From contig MU008197.1 in the NCBI GenBank assembly GCA_010909165.1, positions 434,001 to 498,000 on the forward strand: a stretch of 64,000 nt of DNA, given 5' to 3'. The notes under the pieces were generated by a model. That model was not told where the DNA came from and searched no databases. It worked only from the letters and a program-made list of their open reading frames with translations. Positions 41,439 through 54,155 of this stretch are shown here, piece by piece. This DNA comes from Anthoceros angustus (lineage: Eukaryota > Streptophyta > Anthocerotopsida > Anthocerotales > Anthocerotaceae). How positions within the stretch are numbered: position 1 is the first letter of the stretch; every line of letters begins with the position of its first letter. The translations under genes and the position numbers were made by a program.

Positions 41439-42779
41439 ATGCCGAGGTTCAAGGCGGCGTTCAATGGCTATGCCGTCAAGTTCAGTCCGTTCGTGGAGTC
41501 GAGGCTGGCTGTGGCCACGGCGCAGAACTTCGGGATCATAGGCAACGGGCGGCTGTATGTGTTGGAGGTGACGCCGCAAGGGATTGTGGAGACGGTTTCC
41601 TACGACACTGCCGACGGGCTGTACGATTGCACATGGTCTGAGGACAACGAGAATTTGCTGGTCTCGGCCAGCGGAGATGGCAGCGTCAAGGTGTGGGACA
41701 TTGCTCTGCCTCCGGGGGCCAATCCGATCCGATCTTTCGAGGAGCACACGCATGAGGTGAGCTCTGTGGATTGGAACTGCATGCGGCGGGACTGTTTCAT
41801 CAGCGGCTCCTGGGATGATACCATCCGGCTGTGGAGTCTGGACTTGCCCCGATCTCTGCACACCTTTTCTGGTCACACTTACTGCATCTACACCGCCGTG
41901 TGGAGCCCGAGGCACGCCGATCTGTTTGCTTCTGCTTCCGGCGACTGCACTCTGAGGCTGTGGGACGTGAGGGAGCCTCGTGCCACTTTGGTTATCCCTG
42001 GTCACGAGTTCGAAATTCTGAGTTGTGACTGGAACAAGTACAACGATAACATGATTGTCTCAGGATCCGTGGACAAGTCCATCAAGGTTAGTTCCTTCCA
42101 TCTCAGATGACCTTTTTCTGATTTCGGCCGCATTAGGCTGCACTGAGGTTGTGAGATAGCTTCTGCAGCTGCTGCCCTGACTCTGAGGGGTGGAAAGCAA
42201 AAGCTTAAAGCTTGCAGCTGCGCTTCACAGTAGTGTCATGTGGGAGTGTTTGTCAGTTACCTTTTTCGTTTTCCCTTTTGTGTCAGTATGCTGGTGAACT
42301 TTCATTTTCAGCTCTCTAAGATACCCTGCAACCAAAGTGCTGCAGAAGGTTCACCAGATTTTAGGGTGTGTCCTCCTCTGCTGGTAAACCAACACTCTCA
42401 GCTCTAAGGCGATTCAGCAAAGTGCTGTAGAAGTCGTAGTTGCGTTAAGGCACTAACTAACAGGTTTCTCTTGCAGGTTTGGGATATAAGGAGCCCAGGT
42501 GTGGAGCTAACTTCCCTGCTCGGCCACACTTATGCTGTGAGGAGGGTGAAGTGCTCACCCCACCAAGAGAACATCATAGCCTCCTGCTCCTACGACATGA
42601 CAATGTGCGTCTGGGATTACCGTGCCCCGGAGGATGCTTTACTGGCGAGGTACGACCACCACACAGAATTCGCAGTGGGCATGGATATGAGCACTCTCGT
42701 GGAGGGCCTTCTGGCGAGCACAGCTTGGGACGAAACGGTGTATGTGTGGCCGCATGGCCAGGATCCTCGTTCAAGCTGA
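41439..42779 (+). CDS. PEX7: Peroxin-7, PTS2 import receptor (WD40 repeat)
   Basis: Cytosolic/peroxisomal receptor that binds N-terminal PTS2 signals and delivers thiolase and other enzymes with PEX5. Two exons, 41439-42086 and 42477-42779, separated by a 390-bp intron, give 316 residues, the usual length. The N-terminus FKAAFNGYAVKFSPFVESRL and five to six WD blades are clear: DCTWSEDNENLLVSASGDGS, DCFISGSWDDTIRLW, LFASASGDCTLRLWD, NDNMIVSGSVDKSIKVWD, NIIASCSYDMTMCVWDY and LLASTAWDETVYVW. Start is the first Met, directly before the conserved FKAAFNGY. It follows pTAC16 by 319 bp on the same strand. Confidence 0.97.
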
Positions 42780-44159
42780 TGGCGCCACCCGCTGCTGTAT
42801 GTTACAGAGTAGGTTGCTGTCTGAGTTTGCGTCTAAGTCACATCTTAACCCATTTGTACAGTCGTTAGTCGGCGTCTAATGTTTCCTGTCAACACCGCGG
42901 GGAGTGTTGCGCGGGGCGTTTGCTGAACGCAAGAAAAGTCACCTAGCTGTAACATTCGTGCTGGCTCCGCAAGGGAGACTCCACGTCCTCATGCCATGAC
43001 AGTTGGTGGCGCTCCACATAGGGAATGGCAGGCCTTCCGATGACTGCCATATCTAACGGCGCAGGCCAGGTCCAGGCACCTCCTTCGATCGGCCCTCCTT
43101 ATTCACCGCTTTGCATTATTGGTGGGGTCGGGCGCCACTTGATCACGCGCGCGTCACGCCCTAGGGTAATTTCTGTACGCTCCGCTATTATTAGAGTATA
43201 CTGTCTTTCACGCCGGTACGCAGAGGAAAGAGGAAGGTCGGCCATATGATTGGTGCTGGCTGAGCTAAACCGGCATGGAACGGTAGGCCCGACGCAGGAC
43301 GTCAGCCCTGCCCGGTTTACATGAAATCGGTAAAAAAACCCGGTCAGTAATCAGAGTCCGTTTCTCTGGTCGCTGCCAGCTGCTGGGGTCAGGGGTGCCT
43401 TCCTCGCAAGGGAGATGATGAAATTCACTTTAATTGTAGGCGCATTCTCGGAACCAGCTTAGCCTGACTCAGTTTGCCTCCGCGTCGGCGGCCATTCTTC
43501 CGGCTCCATGGTTGTCGTCTTTCCCAGTCTCTCCATCATTGGAGCGGTCTCCATCTCCCTTTCCCAGGACTCCTTAAATTGTGCTTCCCTTCCGATCTCC
43601 GACAGCTTCGCTGTGGAGGAGGCTTCGTTTTTTGGCAGCCTCAAGGCCTTGCGGTAGAGAGCTTCCACAGGACTTTGAGGTGAGCTCTCATGTGGTTGCT
43701 GCGCTGATCGAAGTACCAAGAATGCCTGCCTTTGCTTTGGAGCGATTTGTCGTCCTCTTTGGGCGGCATTTGGTCTTTTAGGGGTGTGGATGCGCGCTGC
43801 GGTTGTCTCTCCTCCCTGGATCGTTTCTTCTGGAAGTCGGGAACTGTGCCTTCGATGTGCTCTTGCTTTCTCCGACTGGCTGTTTGTGGTGAAGTCCATG
43901 GCAGTAAAGGGGGTCAGCTGTGCCGTACGTTTCTGTCTGAGTTCTCTACTTACTTGTCACGGACGTTTAAGGTGCACGTCCCGTCCACTGTCCAGGAAGT
44001 GGAACCACGGGTGCCTTGGGTGCTGGCGGTGGGGGTCGGTGAATGGGCGAGTTTCGCGAAATGCCCGCGGCCGCTGAAAGGCCGCTTGCCTTGTGCAGGG
44101 ACTGTGCCACCCAGCTTCTGTGTGTGTGACGTCGCATTTCGGTAGCCTCCGATTCCACG
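42780..44159. other. Intergenic between PEX7 and BAHD gene
   Basis: About 1.4 kb. The ORFs at 43474-44145 on either strand have no family signature and no shared splice logic. The last ~200 bp are probably promoter/5' leader of the acyltransferase gene. No repeat array was seen. Confidence 0.5.
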
Positions 44160-45760
44160 ATGAGGATTGACGTCACGCAGACGACGACTGTTCGGCCGGA
44201 GACTCCGACAGAGCCTCAGATCTTGTCCTGCTCGGCCTGTGATCTCTTCGCGCGCCCCGTTCACGTGCGGACTGTGTATTTCTTTGGGGAGCAATCTCCA
44301 GGAGCAAATGATGATGTTGTTCCCAAGCTGAAGGAATCCCTTGCCAAGCTCCTGGTCACATTTTTCCCAGTAGCGGGAAGAGTGAAGCGGAAAGTCCCCG
44401 GGGGACATGAGCTTGTTATTGACTGCAACGACGCAGGTAACATTGCGGATGTTGCAGGCTGATATTGTGCCTCCAACGCGAAAATGCCGTAGCTCAGTCG
44501 CAGGGTTACGGGTCTGGTTTTTTGTATAACGTTTCCTGCCTTCATGTTTGGGTTGTTTCCAGGTGCGGAGTTCATAGAAGCGGTTGCCGACGGACCGTTG
44601 TCTGAGCTTGGAGGCTTCCGCCCTAATCCCATTTTCGATTTGTTGGCTCCCAAGCCTGACAGTTCCCTCCCTCTTGAGGACAATGCCATCCTATATGTGC
44701 AGGTAGGTTCACGAGACTTCCACTGTGGTTGTATGCCTTGACGGTTTGCTTTTATTTTTATGGGGTCTGACGCTTGTGTTTTGATGCCCAGGTCACCAAG
44801 TTCACATGCGGTGGATTCTGTTTCGGTTTTGTTAATCATCATACTCTGTCCGATGGGATTTCGGCTCACAATTTTATAATTTCTTGGACTGAGGTTGCAA
44901 GAGGACTGGAGATCTCGGTCCTTCCCAACTTCGACCATTCGTTGCTAACAGGTGCCGGGACTCCTGTTCCTGAGAAGCAGCCAGAGATGCTTAAGCTGAG
45001 GCCCACAGGTCCTCCGCCTCCTATGTCGACGAGGAAAACAAAGGAAGGTTTGTTTACCTTCACTCCAGAAATGTTGAAGAAAGTGAAATCGAGAGCTATC
45101 GGCGATGGTGCACTAGGAACCTTTACCACCTTCGAGAGCCTGTCTGCCCACACATGGAGAGCAGTTGTTCGAGCGAAGAATTTGAGCCCATCAGAAGGCG
45201 AGACTGCTTTCCTCTTCCTTCGTAGATGCTCGCAGTACCTAACATTCTAGTTATGTGACTTCTAACTGTTTCTTAACTTTGTTGCAGAGGCAAGATTCTT
45301 CACTACATTGGACAGCAGGAAGAGGTTAAAGCCGAATCTGCCAGACGGTTATTATGGGAACGGTATAATGTTCACTTACAAAGAAGCGACTGTGGGAGAT
45401 GTCCTGACCAAACCGTTGTCGTTCTCTGCTACCCTGGTTCGTGAAGCTGTGGCAAAAATGACCAGTGAGCGCATCAAGGAGGCTATTGCATGGGCAGAAG
45501 CGCAATCTTCTGGAGTGATGGTCGCCATCAACACCATGGGGAACGATGTTTCCTCTGCTGCATGGTTCCGGATGCCTTTCTACGATACGGATTTTGGTTA
45601 TGGCAAGCCGTTGTTTGCTGGTCCGGCAGACAACCCCTACAATGGTTGTATTTTGATGTTGCCGGCACCGCAGCCCATGGCTATCAATGTCTTTATTTGT
45701 CTGTGGGAGGATGATATGGAAAGGTTGGAAAATGACGAGGAATTTCTCCTCGTTAACTGA
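44160..45760 (+). CDS. BAHD acyltransferase (HCT-like clade)
   Basis: Acyl-CoA-dependent acyltransferase of the BAHD family; HCT-type members transfer hydroxycinnamoyl groups to shikimate or quinate in phenolic metabolism, in the cytosol. Exons 44160-44436, 44563-44702, 44792-45197 and 45288-45760 give 431 residues, the normal length. The catalytic HXXXD motif is HHTLSD near residues 155-160 (GFVNHHTLSDGISAHNFI). The structural DFGWG motif is DFGYG near residue 376, a conservative change. Other marks are LVTFFPVAGR early and LDSRKRLKPNLPDGYYGNG late. Intron 3 (45198-45287) begins GCGAGA: the only in-phase join to the conserved downstream exon uses a GC donor. The exact acyl acceptor cannot be told from sequence. 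Confidence 0.93.
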
Positions 45761-46609
45761 TTAGTCCTCAACCTATCGTCGGTCTTCTTAGCGCAGCTGA
45801 AAGCGAAATAGAGAAAGACCAATATTGTACCTTTGGCCAAAAACACGGTTAGGAAAATTGCATCTGACCATAACAGAAAGAAAAAGAGCCTACTATTTTA
45901 TACTTGTACACAATTTGAAAAACAGAAAAATACAAAATATATATACAAAGGCACAAATGTGCATAGATAAAAAAAAAGAGCGGGGAAAAATTCTGCCAAT
46001 CCACTATAAAATCCTAAATACCTTATATATTCTTTTACATATCAAAATAAGTAAAAATAAAAAAAAGGATATGCCATAATGGAGGAAAAGCCAATTTCTA
46101 CCCGCAATTGCAATGTCGATGTATATTCCATACACTTAAGCGAACAAATGAAAAGTGACAGCATCCGCATAACTAGCAGACTACCCATCGCGCTGTCACA
46201 ACAACGTGAGTTAGGTGATAACTTTCTCAAATACTATCTTCCTCCTCAAGTGCTTCATTAACCCACCTACATGGGCAGAAAAACCATGTACTCGCCCCTC
46301 ATCATGTACATAACCAAAACCTATCGCTGAAGGGCGCTTCCCCTACCCGACCCGACCGGATGATATCTACTATTGCATAACAAGACTCCATCCAGTCGGC
46401 AGGACAGCTTGGCTCCCATTAAGCATCACCGAGCCTTGACAAACACACACCCCGTCTCGCGAAGCTTTTACTAAAAGACAAGGGGCCGGATGCAGGTGAG
46501 ATATCTCAAAAAGTTGCCCGAAAGACTCTGTCCCGTTACCTACAGTAGACTTAATTCTATCATAAGAGGGAAGACCGAGTGCCCACCCACGTGCGTCATT
46601 CCCGATAGC
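45761..46609. other. Interval between convergent BAHD and HSP110 genes
   Basis: AT-rich, with likely 3' UTRs of both convergent genes (AATAAAAAAAAG near 46055). No coding signature was seen in the short ORFs here. Confidence 0.5.
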
Positions 46610-49600
46610 TCACTCAGCCATCGCCTCACCCTCAACTCCGTGGTCTGTCTCCATTGGTTCAGATGTGTGCGAGTCCCCGCCATTTGCAGCACCTTGCGAA
46701 TCCTTGGGTTCTGAAGGCTTCTGCTCCGCTGCTGGCGCAGGAGCAGGTTTCGGAGGGGGAGGCCGAGATTTTGTCATTATTGGCTTACAAAACCTGTCAA
46801 CAAAAAAGGTGTCATTAGCATCAACCTGCTCTCCAGCCAGCAGTCTTATCATTCTGTAGTGTGGGGGAGAATCTGAGGGCTCACGGATGCGGATCATTGC
46901 CCGTACAGAAAGCCAACTCAGCCCTGGACGCCCTAGATTCAAGAACAGCCCCTTACCTGTCCAACACTTCTGTTTTCTTCTTTATCTCAGACGTCAGTAG
47001 CACAGGGTTGGCAGCCCTGGGAAGACTTTCCTGCTGAATTCTCTTGTCCCTCAGCCATTCTTCGGCCTTAATGGACTCAGCCACCACCTTCAACACACAG
47101 CCGGATTAATTAGCTCACTGTGCATCAACTCCGCTATTAGTTACCCTAGTCTGAGGATCAATTAAGAGAATAAAGAACAGGTGCCCACCTTCTCCTTTTC
47201 GGCTGCATCAATGTGATCATACTTGGGATCTTTAGACAAGGCAGCTTCCCTGAAGCTATTGATGCAGTATTGAAGCTCAAGAAGGGCTGGACCCCGGAGT
47301 TCTTCCTCTCTTTGCCTCTCCTCAATTGGATCCCCAAGCTGTGCGGAAGCTTTCAGTCAGAACGCAGCCAAAAACAAAGTTAGGTTCCACTACTGGACCC
47401 TCGGGCAAGTCCTTTACACATACCTTCTTCAATTCAGCCAACTTTGCAGTGTAGACACTCTTTGTCTCATCCTCCCCTTCTTCATATAACCAGTCCTCAG
47501 TATGCTGCAACTTGTTGGATAACTCCTCTCTCTCAGAGTCAGTAACATATGGTGCAAGCTTTGCATAGAGCTGCAATGGCCAAGGCCAGCAGGTTAGCCG
47601 CACTTTAGTTGCACCAATACTGGCCACGCATTCAGCATAGTGCATATGGTACAGCAAGACCAGCGTTCAGAGAACCACAAAGGCAACCATCAGCTATGTG
47701 AGGGACTCATTACAGAGAAAAAGGACAAACCTTGTTTCGCATGTCATACACATACGCTTCAACTGCGTTTTTCCTATCCTTCGTCTCTTCCATCACCCGG
47801 TCTTGGAGAGCCATTTCATACTCCTTCTCAACCGCCTTCGTCAGCTCAGTCTGGGGTAACCCTCCAGGGATGACTTCGTGCACAGGAACTTCTGTGCGCT
47901 TTACTTTCTTCTTCTTCACAAGCTCTGGCTGCTCAGAGCACAAAGCAACATGCCACGATTATCAGATTGATGTCGAGCACACTACAATCGAAATTCAAGC
48001 AACAGGTTGCATCCAGTACCTTCACACTGTCTGTATCCATCTTCACAGGCTTCTCAGTCACTGGGACCCCATTTGCAGCCGTATCTGGAGTGGCCTGTGT
48101 AGGATTCTCAGCATCATCCATTTTCGATTCAGGAAACTCGGGCTTCCCAGCATCTTTATCAGTCTCCATGGGGGAAGAATCTTTGGCATCTTGTGCATTC
48201 TCCTTCTTAACAGGGACCTCAACCTCCTCTTCTTCCACCATCTGAGCACATTCAACAAACCATCATTGGCTACGTGACAGTCCCCTCCTCTGGATTTTGC
48301 ATGACCATCACTTGCTTTTGAGATACTTACGGTTGCTGATTCCACATTGAGGATTCCATGGAGATTGAGACGAATCTTGACTTTGATCTTGGCTTTCTCT
48401 GCCTTTGTTGATGTGAATGGACCAATCTGAAAGTCACACATTCCAAAGCCATTAACAAATACTACCAATGAGCTTCGCTTCTCACACTTCCTGGCAGACC
48501 CTTCAATGGCAGTTCCTTCATAATTGCAAACACAAGCAGGGAGCAACCAAATTGTAGGGAGGCGTACAAACTACAAGCAACTGTTCTAAGTAACATACAA
48601 GCTACAGACAACTGTTTTGTGTTAATAAAGGGACAATCCGAGCTATGCACCAGTACGCATACAGTATCCATCCGACAAAATCAGTCCATCAAAAAACACA
48701 AATTATGGCAGACGAAGCTGAACTTACTGTGAAAGTTGCAATCTTGGGAGATGTGCCAGCAGGCAATTCCGTAGAGTCAGCATAAAAAGAATCTACCGAA
48801 AAAGTCCCAGCTCTGTAAAATGTCAGCATTTTCGTGCTGGGAACGGGGTTGCCCTTCACAAACACGATGCTATTTGGATGCGCTTCTTCCCCTCCTTCGG
48901 AATCTGGAGCTGGTCCTTTCCAAGACAGTGCAATAGGGAAGGGGAAGGAGTCTTGAACCTAAGACATAAGACAACAAAAATGGAGTCAGGACAGGAGGAC
49001 CGGGAGGCGGCAAGTCCCAAATAGCGGCAAATCAGGCGGCGGGAAGTACCTCAAATTCTCGGACTCTGAAAGTCGGACTAAGCATGGCACACTGCAGAGT
49101 ACATCCCCGGGCAATGCACTCACTAGCATTCAACGTTCTGCCACCCTCCCTACCGAAAACTGCCGTCAAAATTTTCAAAATGGCCGGCACTCGGGAGCCC
49201 GACCCTACAACTTCCACAGCGCTGATCTTGTCAGCGGTTAGGTTGGCATCTTCCAGAGCTTTCTCACAGGGACCACGGACACGCTCCAGAATGGGAGCGG
49301 CCAAAATCTCAAACTCCTCTCTCTTGATGGAAGACCTGACGTCCTTCTCATCCATCAAGCACTCGATATTGAGAGGCGCCTCCGAATTGGCACTGAGGAC
49401 TTTCTTGAGCTTCTCACAGCCAGCTCTCAACCTGAGACTAGCTCTGGCGTTAGACACCACATCAATCTTGTACTCATCTTTAAACTTCTCAGCGAAGTGG
49501 GCAAAGAGGACCTCGTCGAAGTCCCTCCCACCCAAGTTCCGGTCAAAAGTGTGGGACAGAATTTTGAGCTGGCCCTTCTTAAACGCCGCAATGCAAACCT

Positions 49601-50219
49601 GCATGCTGGCATGCCCAACATCCACAAACGCAACATTGATGGGCTCGGAGTCGGACAGGTCCGTCTTGTAGATCCCATAGGCCAGTGCGGTCGCAGTGGT
49701 CTCATGCATGAGCCGCAGCGGATGCAAACCCGCAATCTGAGCCGCATCCAGATACGCACGCCGCTGCAGCTCGGTGAAGTAAACCGGAATACCAATAACG
49801 CAATCCAGCACGGCCGTCCCCAGGTTCTTCTCCGCGATGGACTTCAGATTGGACAGCACCATCCCGAGCAGCTGCGTGGGAGTGAAGCTCTTGTGCTCCC
49901 CCAGGTACTGCACGTTGATGGAGATACCGCCATCAGGACCCTCCGTGACATTAAACGGGAACAGCTTCAGATCCCGCTGCACATCCGGATCCTGGAATTT
50001 CTTGCCGATGAAGCGCTTGATCTGCGAGATGGTGTTCTTCGGGTTCATGGTGATGGAAGCCGAGGCGGCCGTGCCAAGAAAGCGCTGTTTGTCCCCGAAC
50101 GACACCATGGCCGGGGTCTCCCGCTTGGACTCGTCATTGAGCACCACGTCGATGCCCCGCTGCCTGGCGACTCCCACAATGGCGTTCTCATTGCCAACAT
50201 CCAAGCCTACCACACTCAT
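46610..50219 (-). CDS. HSP110/SSE-type heat shock protein (plant HSP70-14/15 type)
   Basis: Nucleotide exchange factor and holdase for cytosolic HSP70. Nine exons in phase: 49050-50219, 48728-48958, 48331-48426, 48020-48241, 47731-47928, 47424-47570, 47189-47338, 46957-47087 and 46610-46793. They give 842 residues, near the ~830 usual in plants. Exon 1 holds the whole nucleotide-binding domain (MSVVGLDVGNENAIVGVARQ; TTATALAYGIYKTDL; FVDVGHASMQVCIAAFKKGQ; GGRDFDEVLFAHFAEKFK; VEVVGSGSRVPAI). The beta-sandwich follows (FPFPIALSWKGPAPDSEGG), then an extended acidic loop (METDKDAGKPEFPESKMDDA) typical of HSP110 as against HSP70, then the helical part (KLQHTEDWLYEEGEDE) and a Pro/Ala-rich tail ending GEAMAE, not EEVD. 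No frame break was seen. The upstream 0.5 kb is GC-rich, probably the promoter. Confidence 0.96.
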
Positions 50220-51462
50220 GTTGGCAGCTCCCTAAGTCCTAAGCCTCGGATCCTGGTCCCCAGGGGCAGCCTGGGGCGGCAATTGACGGCCCCGGTGCGC
50301 TACCTCCTAACAGCAGCACCTGGAGAGCGAGTCCCCGAGCCCGATCTTGCCCTGCCTTGCTGCCTTGCTGCCTTGCTGCTCTCCGTTCTGCGACCTGACG
50401 CCACTACCGGAGACGCAGCTGACCCAGGGCTGCGGCAGAGAAGACGTGGGAGAAGAATACCGCCGCTGCGATCGCGATTACGCCTCCTCACAACGTGGGT
50501 TCCTCAAAGGGCAGCGCAGCGCGCTGTGGAGCGAGCGAGTGCGATGGCGCAAACGGCTGCTGCAGCCACTTCGCCTTGCCTTGTCTTGTGTCGCCTTTGC
50601 CCTATTTGCATTCTCCCTCCTCTCTCCTCTCTCTGGGATGCCAATGTAAGTAGCATGAGCATGTCATGGGTCATGGTATGGCGCGCCTGGAACGCTCTAG
50701 AAGGAACCCCCAAGGTGGCGCGCGTTGGACCCAGCGACCCAGCGACCTGGACCCTGGATTAAGTTAACGGCTAGTTTGTGGGCGCTTGAGGCTGTGCCAC
50801 TTGGGGACACGTACTGCAGCTTGCTTCCCCTAAACTTTGTTCGTTTTAGGGCCTGGTTTAGCTATTGAATAAAATCGATGGACGAAATTGGATCTCGTCC
50901 ATCAATCACCATTCGAGACCAGAAGGGCAGGAACAAGCTTCCACCGTCGAAATAAAGTTTCTGTTGGTATTCACGTTAATCTAGCTCTGCACGCCTAATG
51001 TCGTCGATGTGGGAATATGTAGACGTGGCTTCAGGAGGGCTACCTACGAAACGGAATATGCTTAGATCTGGATAGTTCCATACCCCTGTCCATTCTAGAC
51101 CACCAATGAAATATGCAGGGACCTCCAAACATATGAGGCGTGCGGCCCTCACCCCACATAAGGATGCCACAGGCCCAACTTCCGAGGCAGATCACCGTGA
51201 GCGACTTCAGCTAGCTGGAGGTAGTCAGTCAAGCAACTTCTCGTCCGCATTCACTTGCGCAGGAGTCCGCACTTAGGACCAGCGGTGAGAACATGCACAA
51301 CGGGAGCAGGCACGGCACGTGACGGACATCGCACACAGCGGGTCTCCCTATGTGATCCGCTCGATGGTTGAAGGTCTGGAGAGTTCCTAGTTCTCTGCTC
51401 CCAGAACAAGAACAGACCAGACCAGGCACCTGGTTGAGTTCTGATTTGCTCGGATGTCACCA
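50220..51462. other. Interval between HSP110 promoter and pseudokinase 3' end
   Basis: The first ~500 bp is GC-rich (HSP110 leader/promoter; a run CTGCCTTGCTGCCTTGCTGC at ~50356). The rest shows only short ORFs without signature. Part of 51180-51462 is probably the 3' UTR of the kinase gene. Confidence 0.5.
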
Positions 51463-53324
51463 CTACGTGCTGTCGTCCAGGAGTCCTCTCAAGGTCACTG
51501 GGCTGCCGTGCGGAGCCGCCATCTCAGCGGAGATACCCAGAGTTTGCACCAGCATGTCCACCACCTCCTTCATGCTTGGTCTACTTGACGCTTCCCGCTG
51601 AACGCAGATTCTTGCAATCTCACAAATAGAGTACAACTCAATGGGTGACAAGTTCTTGAGAGTGGGATCCATCAAGTCGACCATACGATCCCTTGAATGA
51701 AGGAACTGGGAAGCCTGCGCAAACATGATCGGGTTACAACTGAAGTTCGAACACGGAAAGAGAATGGCTCCTTGTCTCAGATAGGTGGTCGCAAAGCACA
51801 GAGAGGATAAGACACGCTACAGCAACTGACACCGGCTTCTGCAGAGCAGAGAAACTTACCCATTCCACAAGCATGCCAAAATTTTCGCTGAACGCTACTC
51901 TCCCTGACATCAGCTCGAGCAGCAAAACTCCGAACGAATACACATCTGCCGATCGGCTGTATACACCCTTCTGGACAACCTCGGGATCAACATAGCCGCC
52001 GGTTTTGCGTACCAGTGCAAGCTCTGAGCTCCCCGCTATGGGAATATGGCCCAGACCCGATATCTGAACATGGGCACACATTCAGAAATCACTCCGCTGA
52101 CACTCCTCCAGATCATCCCACCCACACTGTGGATGTAGATGAATGAAACGCAAAGTACACAGCAGATGAAAGCCAACCCCGGCAAGGTTGCAATATAACT
52201 AATTACCTTAGCTGCGAAATCTTCTGTCAAGTATACGTGACGAGACCTGAAATCCCCGTGAATCAGAGGCGGATCTACAAAGTGATGGAGGTAACAAAGC
52301 CCAAGGGCAGCGCCTACAGCTATCCTCATTCGCTGTTTCCATGGGATATGATCGTCCCCTGAGCAAACGATGTCAAATTGAGTACCTAGACTTCAAGAGA
52401 AGTCGACAGCATATTACATATTGCAGATGAAACAGTTCAATACCATGCAGATTCTCGAAGAGAGTGCCATTTGGACAGTACTGAAAGACTAGCATCCTGC
52501 ACCATGGACACAAAACCACGTTCAACATACCACAGGGGTAGGACCATTGAGTGATATCCAACTCAGCGACTGAGGAAAGCGTGAGAAGAAGAATTGCAAC
52601 ATACCGCTCATGCTTTTCATAGCAATAACCAATAAGATTAACCATGTGATGATGGTGAATAGTTGTGAGCAGGTCAACCTGCGTGCGTTCAGACATCGTG
52701 ATTAGGAGCCACACCCCCGTCAAAGACAAGACGACAATCATCCATCATTCATTGCAAACCCTGCAATTCGGTGCCACAAAATCCATTTGGGAAGAATTCA
52801 TATTGCAGACTGACCTGATACTGAAACCTGGCCTCCACATCCGAGCTATTAAACACTTCGTCCTTTACCCGCTTGATAGCAACTTCAGAGCCATCCGACA
52901 GGATACCCTTGTACACATGGTTGGTTGTGCCTTCTCCAATATGGTTGCTAAACCCCTCACTAGCTTCTTCTAAATCCTGATAGCTAAACACCAGACCACG
53001 ATCCTCCAGTCCTACACATTGGAGGAACCGTATGCGCGTCAGCGAAAACGCTCCGACCTCCGCATTGGAAAGCTGCAACAGATTACCAGGCCGCGAAAGA
53101 AGCTCACCATCTAAACCCCTGCTCTTCGCCGTGGAGTCCTTGGCCCGTGTACAAGGAAGCAGCGTAGGCTGTCGGTACCGCCTCCGAGTAAACCTGAGCA
53201 GCTGATACAATACTAGGATGGTAACAGCCAGACACAAGACCGCGCCAGCTCCGATGAACCCGCAAATCCAGGCTTGCATTTTGAGGCAATAGCCGGAGTT
53301 GGTATCTTCCCTGTCGTTGTCCAT
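51463..53324 (-). CDS. Membrane-anchored receptor-like pseudokinase with minimal ectodomain
   Basis: Six exons in phase: 52815-53324, 52605-52678, 52444-52496, 52207-52358, 51860-52063 and 51463-51714; 414 residues. Residues 1-17 are a tiny N-terminus, 18-43 a membrane helix (GFIGAGAVLCLAVTILVLYQ), 44-110 a basic/Ser-rich juxtamembrane part, and 112 onward an RLK-type kinase fold (FSYQDLEEASEGFSNHIGEG; EVAIKRV; HMVNLIGYCYEKHER; PNGTLFENLHG; DVYSFGVLLLELMSGRVAFS). Catalytic residues are altered: VAIK Lys151 is kept, the helix-C Glu position reads Gln (FQYQVDLL), the catalytic loop is HGDFRSRH (Arg for Lys, His for Asn), and DFG is replaced by GLG. Phosphotransfer is therefore unlikely; a scaffold role is inferred. 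An intron in the 5' UTR is likely (TTTTTTGATCTTCTGCAG just upstream of the start); an upstream in-frame start at 53507 would extend it by 61 residues. Confidence 0.85.
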
Positions 53325-53339
53325 TTGCGGTGTCCACCT

Positions 53340-54120
53340 GCAGAAGATCAAAAAACAACAGATGCGCGGCATATCAGAGCGGCTCCCGCCACCAGTTCCA
53401 CACGAGCAAAGCAGATCTAGCTTGTCCATCACAATGTCCGCAGGCTGGACTGAAATTTGTTCATTTTCCTCTAAGGCAAAATTTTCTGTCACGCTACCAC
53501 ATTCCACTCCCTAGCTGAGAACGCAGACAAGCTCCCTGCCTCTCACACTTCACAGTAGCCACAACACCGCAATTGCACACAGGCCTGCACAAACCGAGAA
53601 AACGCACCCGGCTCAATAGCACGGGAGGACCGGATGCAGGCAGGACCTAGCCCGCTCTAAGCTCCATCCCTCCGCAGGCAGCAATGCCGCAGGCGAAGCT
53701 GCAGGCAAACAGACCATCTCCCGAGCTCAAATCCTGTCCCGCAGGTCCTAGGAACCTCCTCTTCGCCGTCTCTCCATCTCGTGCACGAACTCGGCCGATA
53801 TCAAACACAGCAACTCGGGGTCCAGCTCCCCCTTTCCTTTCCTTGAGCTCCTCCGTCGTTTCCCTCGACCTCCTCCTTCCTCCGCGCTCACCTCAAATCC
53901 TCGTAACGAGCACAGCAAGGGGCCAGCGCGGCTCTCCCCGCTCCCTTCGCAAGACGGCTGCGGCAGGAAAAGGCAGGCCGGGCTTCGGGATTTCCCCTGC
54001 GCACCACTGGCATGCCGGGGCGGGCCGGGACGACGAGGGGCGAGGCGATGTGAGGACCGTTCCGGGGCCTAGGTGTGCCCTGCCAGCGCCAGTGGTGGGA
54101 CACAGTTGCAACAACAGCAG

Positions 54121-54155
<35 letters not shown>

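Noticed and set aside
43459-44145. ORFs on both strands upstream of the BAHD gene
   Set aside because: No family signature, no splice partners; probably promoter and spacer sequence.
49497-50762. 421-codon plus-strand ORF
   Set aside because: Antisense to the HSP110 nucleotide-binding domain exon, which is conserved and spliced correctly on the minus strand.
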